Counted from the first letter of the stretch, positions 12,197 through 26,500 are shown. The stretch is 64,000 bases of DNA from Patagioenas fasciata (GCF_037038585.1 NC_092520.1:57750501-57814500); one strand, 5' to 3'. Notes: generated from the sequence alone by a model not told the origin. Translations and numbers: made by a program.

Positions 12197-15100
12197 CGGT
12201 GGCGGTGACGCGCGGCAGGCCGGGCCGAGGAAGCGGAGCGAGGAGATCACTTGCGGTAGCAGTGGGGCTGGTGCGAGTCGTACACCTCCACCCCGAAGTC
12301 CGCGCCCCGACGCCTCGCACAAAGCCGGGTCCCGGGCCCTGCCTGCGCCCCGTTCCTATGGTGCTCCCGCCCGCTGGCGGGTGGGCGCTGCCCCTGCGTG
12401 GCGGCCGTTGTCCCGCGCACCTGGCCGGCCGCGGGGGAAGAGGGGCGGGGTCCGTTCGCCCTGCCTTCTCGCGCCGCCGCGACCGTTGGTTTGACCGTTA
12501 GCGGCGGGTGAGCCGGGGCGCGCGGGGGGCCGCCCGGCCCCGAGCAGCGAGTGAGCCCGTGCCCCGAGCCCCCGCTCCGCCCTCAGCGGCGAGGCTCCCT
12601 TCGTGACGGGCTTAGGCGAACCGAGAATCCCCTCGAAGAAAACATGTTACAAAGGCGCGGGGGGTGATGGTGCTCGCCGCCTTGAGTGGGCGCTGTGGGC
12701 TGCCTGGCGGGGTGAGCTCTCGGGCACCTCAGCAGAGCGCCTTCCTGATACCCGCACTTGTCTTTCTTCTGAGGCCCTGGTCCTGCTGGGATTTTGCAGA
12801 ACCCATACCGTAAGGAAGGAATAAAAAGGGGTCTATCAAGCGTACTTTATTCGTGCGCTTCATCGTTGCGGTTTTCTTGTAAGAAAGTGTGATTGAATGC
12901 TGAACTGTACCACCAAATGTTCGGCAGAAGCTTCCCTAAAAACAATGAAGTCTTGATATACTGAAATTGGATGAGAAATACTGGCTGTGGGCCAGGCAGA
13001 GACATATAATTTGGAGTGGGATTTTTGAAGATGTTTGCATTATCAAGTGTCAAATTAACAAGGTTATTTTATAGCTCCCTTGAGGCTTTAACTCTCCAGT
13101 GGAAATGCTACTTTGGGAGAGCTTTACTGGTGGCCACCTGTAATTGTCTGCTTGACACCTGCTTTGAAACATCTGCTGCTAGGACGTGGGCAGCTCAGCT
13201 GCTTGTGAGGCAGCAGCTGAACCAGCACAATTTCCAGGCTGGTATATTATTCAAGTATATGTGAAGCTCTTGCTTTTAAGGTGGTAGTCTTGTAACTTGA
13301 GCCTGTTCAACAGCTACCACAGAGCATCTGAGGTGATTTTGGATTGGAAAGCGGTAGAAAGCTGGTGACCAGCTGTCACCAAACATGTAAAGGTCTGTTC
13401 ACCAATCAGAAACTTCTGGTCCCTTTGTTATGAGAGCTAAAATAAATACATAAAGACCATGACATGCAAAGCAGTAAATTGTGCCTTGTGTTCATAAAAT
13501 GGCAGATGTGAAACATTTCTTTTTTGACTTTTTGGTCAGACTGCCTTACAAATGCAAGATAAAATGTGAGATAATCTGTAACAACATGCTTTCTAGGTTC
13601 TCTGCTCCTAAAATCCAAAGCATTGAGATTTGTATCACTTCTTAAAAATGGCTGGTTTGCCACATTAGTTAATGATGAGGAAGTACTGGTTGATGACTGT
13701 CACATTTCCTTACTGTTTCAACTTATACCCCCCAAACTACCCCAATATGTATTATGAAGTCAAATCCTTGTCAGCTTTCTGATCTTTCCAAATCCAACAA
13801 TCTTCCTGAGATCACGATATTTATAGATATTTTAAATAATTTGTGTTTACTAATGGAAGGATCCCAACTCAGAAGAGAGGAGTTCAATTTACAGAAAAAA
13901 AATCCTAGTTAGGAAAAGCAGCCTATTATGTAATCTTCTGTCTTCTATACATTCCAATGAAGTAAATGAAGTTTAGGCTCATGCTTAAATTTGCACATAT
14001 GTAAGAATTTAATTTAAGCATATGTAAATATATGTAAGGTTCTGTGAATCAAGGTTGAGATTTGCCTCACCGGACTAACTGTGCCAATTGACAGACTTAA
14101 ACCAGTTGAATCACATTCACATCTCTAAGTTACATTTTGTTCTGCAGAGGGTTTGACTTTATCACATTTGCTGATGTATTTATTTCTATTAATGGCCTGT
14201 TCACATCAGATACTCGTCTTAGTAGCTCCTCTGCTGACATTTTTTACACATCTGCACATCCTTGATCTATGTTTTATAACTGGAATTTCATTTGTTCAGT
14301 GGAAGTCTGCTGATATCATCAGTTCTGGTCAAATTTATATATATCCACACAGCCAGATGCACAGCTGCTATAAATCACCTCATCACCACTTGTGTCAATA
14401 TAACTATAGTGATTAACATTTCCTCATGAACTACACAACACATACAGAAGTCCCTCATTCTTGTTATTTTCCATTTTTAAATAAACCTATTTCTTAGATT
14501 TTTATTATTTTGCATTTTATAGTATAGCAGCTTTTACAATGACCTCCTGTTCTGTTTTAATTAGTGAGAAGAGCTGCAGAGCAAATACCTGTTCTGGAGA
14601 GTTCCCTTGTTCCCTCAAATATGATTCAAATCAGCTACAGTTGCATAATTTATCTCCAGTCTGCTTCTTTGGAGGGTTATTTCAGCATTTCAATTTAAAA
14701 CAGTTCCTAAATACAACAGTATTTTTTTTTTTATTAATCTGCAATTTTTGGGAGAGTATGTGTATGAAGTGGATATCCCCTTGTTCTGTAGTTTTCTCAT
14801 CATGCTAAATTGATCTACCTAAGTGGCTATTGCATCCTTATTTTTAGCAGCCTGCCATTGCAGATCCACACAAAAGGCCAATCTTTCTTTTGTAAGAAAG
14901 GAGCGTGCAAAAAGACATCATATTTCAAGGGATCAGAATCTGCGAGTAGTGCAGTGACTTTGCAGACGAGAATAAAATGTCAGGGAGTATGGTAATGAGG
15001 GATTCAACCAAAATGTTTCAGAAGCCTGAAAAGACTATCAGTCTTCACCATAGTCGTTTTTGAAACAGTTGCTTTTTCCGATGGCCTGGATTTTGCCATT

Positions 15101-15521
15101 ATAAATGTGGGTGTAGCCACTGACCACAGCCACTCATAACTTTAGGTAATCAGCTGGTCACTACTTGCATGCTTGAGGCATGCACAAGCATTATATATGC
15201 AAATATTTGAGTATATAATACGCTTATTTGCACCACTATTGTTAGTAGTACTTTGACACTCGCTTTCTTGTGAATCGACTATTTATTCTGCTATAAGGCA
15301 TTTTAAGTAGCAGAAAGTCTTAGGTAGCTTGTTTTGTATGTCGTGTTTTGTCCATGTGTGTGTATATGTACAGGTGTATGTATGGAGATACAGGCAAACT
15401 CATGCTTGTTGCAGTTACCATCTTGATCAACTATAATTCATAAAAACAAAATACAAATGAAACAGAAGTTATACAAGATTTTTACAAGAGAAGTGGAATT
15501 GATGGAGCCTTATTTTCTGGG

Positions 15522-15545
15522 TTTTTTTTGTTTGTTTGTTTGTTT
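15522..15545. repeat. TTTG microsatellite
   Basis: A T-run is followed by about four TTTG units on the plus strand. Confidence 0.85.
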
Positions 15546-18500
15546 CTCATTCCTACACCTTGCTTTAGTAACTGCAGTCCCTCCCTATGACCCATGCCAG
15601 TTACCTTCATTAAGATCCCTCTATATTCCTCACTTTGCTTTTTGGCTCACCACCTGTTCCAGTGTCACTTTATTCTGCTATGAGCAGTATATGATCATAG
15701 CTATGAGTGTCTTCCCTGGAGAACGGCCTGCCCAGACTTCTCCTCTGGTCAGTCACCACCACATGGAATGGGTGAGAGCTGGATGACTCCCTGAAAGTGT
15801 CTGTAGGGTTGCTGTGATTTATACACTCATTATGATTTTTATGAAACATGAAGGAAGTGAACATGCTTGAGGCCCCTGTACTTTGATAACTCTGGATTAA
15901 GTGCAATGGAAGTTATTAGAAGAGGATTGACAGGCAGACCCCACAAATTTAATTTTCTTTAGAATGCAGGCTTCCAGTCAAGTGTTGGATCCTTCAGCCC
16001 TGCTGCTGTAGTCATGTCTTGGCTCACTGGTTGAGAATGAGCAGATCTGTTGAGGACATATTGCTCCGTATAATGTTTAGGGTAGATTTGAAGGATTATG
16101 GCTCACAGTATTAAGTTACGTTGAAGCATATATTTAATCACACACTCTTCTTCCCCCGGATAGGTAGCTAGCAAATATCTTTTTAAAATAGCAGTTAATT
16201 CTGGAAGTGAGAATTATGTTCTGCTATACAGGTGGTTGTGACGTGTTCTTGTCAATATAAAATGTTGTAGCAGGTCAGACACTTGTGAATAACAAAGATT
16301 CTACTGTTGTTGAACCATAAGAATCCTCATCACTACTCTTCACTACAGTTCTTTAGACATAGTACAAGATACACTGTAGCTTCTATAGGAAAAATAAAGA
16401 ACCATTTATCAATAACCAACCTAAGCCTTTCAGGGAAAGTACCCATGTAGTTATGCCAACTCATTAAAAGTTCAGCATTAAACCTGAATTACTTCACTCT
16501 GTGCAAGTGCCTATCTTTTGTTACATTAGAGAAAATACGAAGTTTTAACTGTGATTAGTTTTTTCCCTCCACCTCTTCTTTGCCAGGCACTGAAATGAAA
16601 ATAACTATCTGTGCTTGACACAAAGAAGCAGAAGATAAAAAAGAAAGTTTAAATGGAAAATAGAACTCTTAAATAATTTTCAAAGGTACTCAAATTTCTT
16701 TCCTAAAATTATTTCAAGCTGTATGAGGAAAAGATCGAAGACTACATGTCAGAATGATTGCATGTGCTAACATTACATGATTTAAGAGTATTTCCAAGTT
16801 TTAAATTGTATTGTCCTAATCAAAAGGCTGTGCAAGCATCTCTGCTGTCAGAATCAACTTGTGATTCATTACTTTTGTCCTCCAATTTAAAAGTCTTTTG
16901 TCTACACACACACACATACAAATATAAATATAAATAGGCACTTTTAAAGACTGCTGTCTTAAGGGTTAGTTGATTGCAACTTTATTGTACACTATATGAG
17001 ATTGTATTACACAATACGTTAGAAGATTAGGGAAGTTATATTCTACTGGAAAACCCAACAGCATCTAAAGTAGCTTCTCTTGAAAAGCATTTGCAACCAT
17101 GGTCATAGAACCAGAAAAAATATTTGTCTTTCCTTGTATTACGTAATGTTAACAAACTGAACTTTCATTTTGTAATCACATAGTCATTTGTCTAAGTGAA
17201 ATATAAGTGCTGAATGTGGTAAGTCAGTTAGATGATGTAATTTTGTTCTGAGTAATATAAAATGATGATGTGAGGTACAAGAAACAATGAATTGGAGCCC
17301 GTACCCTTTTCTCTATAAAGGTTCCCTCTCCGGCTATTTTTATGTTTTCAGCTACGTGTCTAACCTTGTCTTTTATTCCATTTTCACAGACCTACTTACC
17401 TAAGAACGGGTTCCATGAAATCCTGAAGTTCATCCAAATGTAAAGAACACCATGACCAAGACCTATATTTTAAAAGTAGGGGGGAAGAAAGGATCTTTGA
17501 AGCTAACCCTTAAAGTGGTAAGAGAACTCTGGGGAAATAAATGCAATGAAACACTCTGTAATATAATGAAAAAAGGGAGAAGCTAATAGTGCATGAGTCA
17601 TATGAACACAGTTGATAACTCATAAATCAAAATCTGTATTGAAAGATCAAAAAACTGCATGAGTGTTTGAGGCAAAGCTGGTGAGCAGCATGATCAGACA
17701 GGCAGCCATTAGACAATGTCAGACTGCAGACCAGGACATCAGACAGTAACACTGCCATAAAATTCAAGAATTATTCTAAACTTTTTTTGGTACAGGTATT
17801 TGTGAAATCAAGTTATTATTCTTTCTAAAATAATTTTGTTTCATAGACAGGTGTGGCTGTAAGCATGAGATTGTATACTGGTGCTTGCATTTTAATGTCT
17901 ACCCAAGAAGCCACTAAGAAATTTAAGATGTATGAGTTACTGTGGAGTGTAGCTAGAGTGGCTGCTTTTAGATAATTTCCAGCCGTGATTTGTAAATAAC
18001 ATTTTTCTTTCCCTTCTTGCTCAGGAGTAATTATGGCTGCATAGGAAATTTAAGAAGGAATAGTTTATCTTTTTTAAATCTAGAGTGCTTGGCAAAGGAA
18101 AGCATCTTGCTTTAGAGGTGGAAAACCTGAGGAATAATGAGATAAAGTCGCTTATCCATGATTGTACAGCAATTCAGTGGCAAGAACAAGAAACAGAATC
18201 CAACAGAGCTGATTATAACATGGTGTTTTTCTTGCTATGAGGAATTCTGAGGTGTTGAAAAACCTTCTGCTGAGCTGACAGGGGAAAGGTAAAACCCCAG
18301 CTTTTTCATAGCACACAAACTGCCCTCTTCTTCTGCCCACCCAAGAGAACTCCATCTCAGGAGAAACAAGGCTGAGTTTTTCAGCTGACCAGATTTTTTC
18401 CTGGAAGGGTTTTTGTCCCCTCAGAAAACAGAGTTGATAGGGACTCCCTGGGCAGGCTGCCATTGTCTGAATGCTGTGGTTCTCTCTGATTCTCTAGCTA

Positions 18501-21500
18501 GGGAGGAAAAAGATGGTTCTCTCTCCCCACCCTGACTTTAGTTCCGTGGTTCTTAGCCTTGGAGATTTTTGTCCGTTAATTTGACTGTTTCCTGTGAGGA
18601 AATTATTCAGAAAGATTTCACAACCAGCTTTAGAAACCAATTCTTGTGGGTCCTAAAACAGCCTCTTATTCATAAGCCAGTCTGAATAATATTTTGTCTG
18701 TCGAGCACCTGGCTTTGTACAGAGCCTGTCACATTTTTCTTATTCTTCTGTTACCTACTTAGGCTCTTTTATTTTATTTTTTTCTTGTCTTTTCATTTTT
18801 CTGGTAAGCTAGAACCCATGGGTCAGCATCTCGTTGTGATAGATACTATAGAAAAATATAGAAAAAACAGAATTCTTATTTCAAATAGATAATTTATGCC
18901 CCACAATTTTGCAACATTTAAATGAGTAGAGCAGCTTTTGTTTAATTCTATTTAGTAGATTCTGTAAATAGAAGGCAGAACCATCCTTCCATTGGTGGTA
19001 GGTTTTTTTGCATGGACACAGGCAAACTATTTATGTGCTCTTCTGTTCTGATACTGCTACAGAGCTCATTAAATCTCCTTTTTGCAAACAAGGCCTGAGG
19101 GCTATTAATTACTCAGTTTTTCCATGTATAAAATGGGCAGAATGCTACTAATCTGTTGACAAGTCTGCAGGAAGCTGTCCAACTGTGAAATGATACTGAA
19201 AATTTCATTTTCTCGGAGATATTGTCATCTCCTCACTTTTTTTTTTTTTTTTCCCCTAAACAAGTTAGGAAAGCACTTCTCATTACCATGGAGACTAATA
19301 TTTTATGGCAAAGATTGTAACTGCAAGCAAGTTTCAAGGTTGCAAGTGGATTTTCCAGAAATCAGGTCAATTGATGAAGTACCTGCACTCAATGTCGGCT
19401 GCTGCAATGCACATCACTTTCATTCTGAGTCTTATTTACATTCCAAGCCCCAGGGCTCAGCTGCCAGCAAATCAATTGTGGAATTGTTGGGCTATGATAG
19501 ATTCTGTACTAGGATAATAAAGGGAGAAAGAACTTCACTGAAGGGTGAACTTGCTTGCATCTACCCCAGGGTATGTCAGAGCAGCAATGTGTATGCAGGC
19601 AGTGGCTGCGAAAGAGTTGATACCCCACAGGATCATATGTTGGTTTAGTCATAGCAGGTTGTTCTTGTTAACCGCAGCAAAAGATAGATGGCTCAGTGCA
19701 TCACAGATCAAGACCTGCCTAATAATAAGCATCTCTTGCAAATATTCAGTTTGATTTACTGACAAAGAAAAAGAAAGAAAAAGCTTACTGCCTTTGTTCT
19801 CACTTATATTTTTTTAGCACATTAAAAAAAAAAAGGTTAATTAATGTCAAAAAAAGACAAAAAGAAGAAATGGCTCCAGTCTGCAAGCTGAAAGTAAAAA
19901 TATTAACAATGCCCCCCATTCCCACTCCCTGAGGCAAATTATATGGACAACTTACAGCAAGTTTGTCTCTTTGAACTTTCTGTATAAACCTTCAGGCAGA
20001 TTCCAAAGACATAAGAGATTTCTTGACAGCATCTTGGTGAAAGGACACTTTCACTCTACCTTCTCACTTTTGTATTTATTCCCTTCCAAATGAGTCAGAA
20101 ACTTCAAGAAACTCTTCCACAGATGCAGTGGCATGCATGCTAGGAGATGATCTACCATAGTCCAGGCACTGGCTATTTTTAACAAAGATATCTGTGGCTT
20201 TAAAGAACCTTTGACCACTCACATGCATTTTGAGCATTTATATGTTTTTTCAGTATCCACTGAAGAACCCAGTTCTGAAAAATGCCGGGTGCTCTTGGGT
20301 GTGTTAATGTCAGTGCCAGTAGTTGTATAAAAGCAGATCAATACTTTGGTGGGGAAGACCAGAACCAGGCAGAACTGTAGCCTTAGCTGGTATCTACAGA
20401 CATTCACATTATCTCTTAAGGCTTCCTTTTCCAAATTCCATCCATTTGGAAACCATTTTCAGGATATCAGCTGCCTCTGAGCAAGTTTACTGTGTTACAC
20501 AGGATCAAGCCTTGGTAATGCCATGTCCCTGACCTCAAATGCCAACAGCATGGTGTGTTGCAAGGGTGCAATCCTGTACTCACTTGGCCAAATTACCACT
20601 TGGTACAACACTATAGAGACATATAGAAAATATACTTGTGTAGCTTTGATGAACGAACATTTCTGAAGGAGCAAATTAATCCAAAAGGAGAAGTTTTCTG
20701 TTCTTACAAGATTATCATGGTGCTCACTAACAACAGAAATAAACACAGATAAAGAGCCTAATATAAGAACAATAAAACTGTTTGATGCAAAATGATAAGA
20801 CAGGTTTAGCTGTATTACTACTTCTAAATTCTGGAGCAGTAGATACTGGAACTCTATATTCTGAAAATGTATTTTAATGTATATTATTTCCTTTGTGTGT
20901 TTTATTAGCATTTCACATTGGCTGAAATACTGGGCGGAAGTCAACAAATGGTACACTGAAATATGAATAAGATTTATATCACCTCTATTTAGCAGAATGA
21001 GAGAGAAGGGGAAAAGTAGAAGATAAAGAGAAAAAGATTAAGACCCAAGGCAATAATTCTAATTATATTGTCCCAGAAAGTTCCATAACATGAATTTTTA
21101 AACATTTGCTTTCATGCAGTTATGGTCCCCAAAATATGTGGCAACAAACTAAGAGGTGTTGACTGCAATAATAGCAAACATTTTTTTGTGCAACTCAGTT
21201 GTGCTCATGCCAGTGATTTTATATATCCTTCAGGAACCATTAGTTTGTATTCAGGTTCACCAAGTCTCATTCTGAAACAGTGCATCATAATCTGTATCAA
21301 ATCCTTTAAGTAGCAAGGTAAAGCAGGTTCATACTTGATAAGATTTGATTTAAGTATTTATCCATCTTAGGAATAAAAAAAATCGAACAACTTTGAAAAA
21401 TAATTTCTAGAATAATTTTTAAAAGGCTCTAGGCTTCTGAAAGGTAGATGGAAAAGGATTTGTTAAGATTGTGTAGGGTCAAAACGCACTGATATAGTCA

Positions 21501-22849
21501 AACCAGCAGCATTCCATGCTGTTGTACACTACATAGTTTTGGAAAGGGGATTTCAGCTTCCTGAGCAGTGAGTCTGGCACCATTCACGTTTGCTACATTC
21601 ATGTAACATTGCATCCATCTCAAAGATGAAAGATTAGTGATAAACTCCCTAGTTTCACCTTGATTTTTATCAGTGTAAAATTATGGTCATGGTCATTTCT
21701 CTTACAAGCAGCAAAGGAAAGAGTTAAGCACATGTGAACATAATTGTTATCAGTTTTTTTCTAAATCTTTAAACATAGAAGCAACAGTAACCGTTTCCTA
21801 CAAAACCAACTAGTTGAGGAGCTGCTTTCTGCAGGTAAATCTAGATCTCGCAGGCAGACGAATACTCCATTTAGGCACTCGTGGCTCTTCCCAAGGGTGT
21901 GCTGCTGTCACGTCATACAAGTTTACATTCAAGGGAGATCTAGAGCATCAAAATTGCCTGCTTTAGCTGGTGTACACCAGCTCCATCTTTGTTGTTGATG
22001 ATTTTCAGGTTTTGGAAGCAAGAGACCTTGTTTTACCTGCTAAAAATGGCAGTGAATGATATATTATTGATTTTTAAACATGCGAAAGCCTAATCTCTGT
22101 GAATTCATTCATATTGTTTGACAGTGTGTGTTACGAGTAATAATTAAGTTCTATCTTAGCAAGAAAAGGGTTCTCATAGGAGGTCCCCAAGGGCCACTTA
22201 AGCTGGTGATGATGTGTACTCACTGGAGAACAACTGTCAAGGTCAATTGGAATACTTGATTAAGTCTTTATCAGTATGAATTAGGATGGATAAGGAATCT
22301 GTGCTCAAATCCGGGAGATTTAAGTAGTATTTAAAAATATTATTTAAATGCAGATTTTCCATCATTCTTGTATCCCCTGAGGTTAAATACCTCTCTGATT
22401 TGAGTGTGCATTACAGCAAGGTGATAATTACATTTTTTTTTTTTCTTTTTTTCATACATGATCACTGTTGCAAGGGTTGTATGAAAGCACCTCTTCGATT
22501 TTATTTTTCAGGATTACAGGAAATAAAAAGCAACTGATCGTGAAAAATACGTTCCTGCTTCTGAATTCAGCTTGCTATTTTCTGCGTTGGGTTTATTGTT
22601 CTTCCAGTCAAGCAAAATCCCAAATCAGCAAAGATTATATATATAAAAATAAGGCTGAAAAAAACAGATAATTTTCTTGATATAGTGCTATATTAACGTA
22701 TGACATAAACAGAGTAATCCCCACCTGTACTGCTTTCACAAAGCTGAGAAGGGGAGAAGGCACAGCTTATCAGACGGGGACAGTACTTCGGATGTGTTAT
22801 TTACAGCAGAATAAGCTACTAAATAGGTAAAGTAGGTGGTAGCAGATGA

Positions 22850-22927
22850 AGTGTATGTAAATGTATGTATGCGCACAGACATATTTATGCACAGACATGC
22901 ACACACGTATATAAACACATATATTTT
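22850..22927. repeat. Alternating purine-pyrimidine (TGTA/CA) tract
   Basis: Imperfect ATGT, ACAC and ATAT alternation over about 75 bases. It is low complexity and possibly prone to Z-DNA. Confidence 0.6.
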
Positions 22928-23484
22928 TATATAGGAGTGAGTGACTGTAATTACTGCTCAAAAAATCTTCTCTGGAAACCTGATTGGAGGGGAATAAGAC
23001 CAGCTTTTTAACCATCTCCTGATAACTTCATTGTTATTTCTGAGCATTGGCCACACTGCTATTCTTTTCTGTTGTATGTATACATATAGCACACAGCAGT
23101 TTTTGTGACTTTGGCATTTTTACATTAGAGATGTGAAGCTTCTTCATTGCAAGACAGTGGTAGTTTTGTGGCTCTCAGAACTCAATGTGTATTACGCACC
23201 TCATTGGGATTTTGGATTTGAAATGCTAGATCCAGCTGAAGATCTGCAGTAGAAATAGTTTGTGTTGGTGTAACAGGAGAACAGGATTGTGGATGAACAG
23301 CAGAGCAAAACACTTACTTGCACAGTAAGTGTTTCTTAAGACTGGATCAATTTTTTCTTCTGTCTTGTTAAGCCTTCAGTTTAGTAGAAGTCCAGGAGAG
23401 CTATACAGGAACTTATGCATAAATGTATGAAAAGCCAAAGAATAGTTTTTCTTGACTGAGGTCAGAAGCAGATCTGAGTAAGGC

Positions 23485-23553
23485 ATCATGTGGTTGGACT
23501 CGATGATCTTGAGGGTCTCTCCCTTCCAACCAAAATGATTCTATGATTCTATA
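23485..23553 (+). mobile_element. CR1 LINE 3' tail
   Basis: The last about 70 bases of a CR1 element: a GGTTGGACTCGATGATCTTG block, GAGGGTCTCTCCCTTCCAACC, and the terminal ATTCTATGATTCTATA octamer repeats. It is strongly 5'-truncated, as is typical of CR1 insertions, and well conserved, so relatively recent compared with the relic in the TMTC4 intron. Confidence 0.92.
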
Positions 23554-26500
23554 ATTGTGACTTGGTTTCTCTTTGTAAATACATAGGCATATGTTCCATA
23601 TGCAAATACATTTCATTATAAAAGTAAAAGGCAAAGCTGAGGCAAGTCCTGCTCCATCTAAAAACAGTGCATGCATTCCTATGGGCTTCTGGTGAACTGA
23701 GGCTTACAAAGACAGCTTGGATAAACTAAAAACAGAGCAAAGACATATTTGACTTTTAACGGTATACTTGTTATGAAAACATGTAACAGATATATACATT
23801 ATTGAACTGGTGAAGCTATTTTTGACAAGTACGTTTAAGTATGGCACATATGCAAAGTATTTCTGTGATTTCTCCCAAAAGATAACCCAGTAATTTATAT
23901 GGATAAACAAAATGTCCAGCCACCCACAAGATGGTGGCAAGGAGCATAGTTAGGTAAAATTGTGTTTACTGCGGTGTATGTACTATCTTTTTAGCAGCAG
24001 AACCAGGTTAATCTGCCACCAGATTCTTCCCCTTAAGTAGATGTTAGAGCTAATCTTGATGAATAGTAGAAATGTCTCTGTAGTGATAGTCTAAGACAAT
24101 AGACTTGCCTAGTTAACCATACTGTAGAGAAGCAAGAAGAGGAATAATTGGTGTATCTGTAGGGATGCTAAACAGTTCAAATGGTGCTACAGTTGAGATA
24201 CCCCAGCAACAAAAATATTTCCCAGTGATAGCTATATTATAGAACTACAAAAGTTCATGGACATCTTCAGAAAAATAGAACACACATGGCAGCAAATGTT
24301 TCTTGTTCCTAAGACAGAAGGGATATCCTGGTGAGTTAGAATACCAAAACAAAAGCTATGTGACAGCTGATGCGCCTGCCTGTGTCTTCCCTCTCACTGA
24401 GCTATACTGCATTTCATTAATTCCATTCAGTGATGGCAGGTGAGGGCCCTCACAGATACACAGGCAACCCTGTCCAGGAGTGAATCTATACTAACTCTTT
24501 GCTAGAAGGTATTATGCATAGTGTATTTGAAACACCAGATTCCTCATTTTTTTGCCATAGCCATGGTTATATTAAGGGAAGCAGTAAGCAGGAAAAAATC
24601 CATAGCTGACTCTGAAAAGGTAATGCTGAACACAGAAGGCACCTTTGCCATCTGCATGCCCTGTTATGAAAACAAGACAGCTACTACAAAAGGATTCTGG
24701 TGTTCCACATATGTTATACGTATATTTGCTGCAAAGGGCTAGTTTGCATAACATTGCTTATGGATTTGATTGCCTTTTTGTGAACACAGCTATATAAGTG
24801 CTGAAGGATCAGCAGAAATTAACAGTGGAATTTTGCTTGCACTTATAAATTGAGCAGAGGTCCCCCCCAGCATGGTATGCAGATTATAAATAACAAAACA
24901 GCGTACAAAAGCTGCTCAAGAGGTAGAGTATCTGCTATCGCATTTGGTGAGGATTGACTGCTGCAACCACTGACAGAGGCTGAATATAGGTGAAGTCAGT
25001 CTCACGTTGTCTAAGGGAAAGAACCTGCATTGGTCAAATATTTTTTTACTATAGTCTACAGGAAGAATAAAATACGTAGTAAATGAATATAAGGAAATAT
25101 GTTTTACATGGCAGTACTTTACCTTAACCCTAAAAAAATATTTGCTGAGGGTTCCAAGATTTTGATTCAATAGAAATGACTGCAGTAAATTTTTAAGTGT
25201 CTTTATAGACATGTAAAATTTTTCATCATTCCAAGAAATGTGGAAAAGCAAGTTGTCTGACAGAGGTACTTTCTCACTATCAAATGATGAATCAAATAAG
25301 TGAGTTTAATCATGAAATAAGGAGGAGCACGTTGGAGAGAGAAAGAGCAGTAGGAGACCATGTAACAAGGAGGGGAGGATTCTTCTGACTCCACTTCAGA
25401 TATCTACAATGCAATCTGAGTTCTCACCTCTCTGGTGAGTGGCTAATAGGAAAGCTGGATACTACCCTCCCACTTGACATATTTTGGCACAAGTGGAATG
25501 GAGTGTAATTTCATCACTCACCCCATTACAGGATGCTGGGTAGAGCACTGTCCTGTCTTCTTCAGTCCCATGTTGCAAGCTGCATCTTTAATCTGAATGA
25601 TAGCTTGCGCTCCATATCATTGCGCATCCTGACCTTCTCACTATTGTAGACACTCCACATTTACCACAGCTTTACAGTATGGCTCTTTATTCTGCTGTGG
25701 TCTGTCTGCTTAATGCTTTCTTCCATTTAACTACTTTGCTACACAACAGATGCTAACAGAATACCATCTTCTGTTTCAGGCCTCATAGCAGCAAACTTAC
25801 CCAGAAATAACCAAGTTTGATTAAAAAAAAAGAAAAAAAAAAATCTTTCTATAGATTTTAAACCCTCATTGACACATAGAGGAAGCAAATAAAAGACTAT
25901 AGATTGCCTGTCTGGAACACCTTATGTTCAAAGCTCTTGTAATGTTTTTCCTAGCACACAATTCAAGTACATTAAGAAAGACTGACACATGCAGTCACAC
26001 ATAATTAGGTCAAAGAAGGACATCTACAGGACGATGAAGAATGAATTAGGAAGGTCTCTGCTTCAGTCACAATGTCTGAATAAAGTCACAAGGGCTATAG
26101 CTAGCTCTCAATTCCACTCTGCATTAACAGCAATCCAGAAAATGTTGTCCAAGCCCTTTATCATACTCTAAATTTAAAAAGTATGTCCATTCCACAATGT
26201 GCCCACCCCGCACATTGTGAAAAACAAAACCAAAAACAACAACAAAACCAGAAAACAAACAACCCCCCATCCCCCCGAAGAAACAGTAAAGAACAAGTGC
26301 TTTTTTATTCTTACCAGCAACAGAAATGCTATTTTGGCAGTGCTGACCACTGGACTGCGTGAACAAGGCTCATGTTAGACTTTAAACCAGACTGTGTCTT
26401 CTGAATGAGCCTTCAGATACATTTATGTTGCGAACTCCAAGCATATAGCACGAGGTTAAGTACGTGAAATTGCTAAATATTGTTAAAGTTACAGAAGAGA

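Larger units (their letters stand above)
11210..12730. promoter_or_regulatory. TMTC4: CpG island promoter of TMTC4
   Basis: The composition switches abruptly from AT-rich flanks to very GC- and CpG-rich sequence for about 1.5 kb and then back. Several GGGCGG/GGGGCGGGG Sp1-type boxes occur (about 11,482, 11,748 and 12,443). A purine tract of GGAA/GGGA units lies at about 11,690-11,735. The island sits just upstream of the first TMTC4 coding exon and contains two CCAAT boxes oriented for minus-strand transcription. No TATA box is evident, as is usual for broadly expressed island promoters. The long open frames through the island on both strands are a by-product of the lack of A/T-rich stop codons. 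Confidence 0.88.
12731..23480. other. Intergenic, AT-rich, no recognisable gene
   Basis: About 10.7 kb upstream of TMTC4 with no recognisable exon. Minor content includes a TTTG microsatellite (15,522-15,545), a small CA/TA repeat (16,903-16,937) and a 7-base-arm palindrome (15,166-15,184). A 152-codon plus-strand open frame (19,190-19,648) overlaps an RFX/X-box-like motif near 19,282. Other open frames here are under 160 codons and resemble no family I know. Confidence 0.7.

Noticed and set aside
12120..12200. ER stress response element (CCAAT-N9-CCACG) at the TMTC4 promoter.
   Set aside because: Both CCAAT boxes were checked on the minus strand. Neither has CCACG nine bases downstream.
11078..12501. 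Long open frames through the CpG island on both strands (up to 328 codons).
   Set aside because: They are Arg/Pro/Gly/Ala-rich, overlap one another in several frames and match no family. GC-rich sequence lacks stop codons by composition, so they are shadows of the promoter island.
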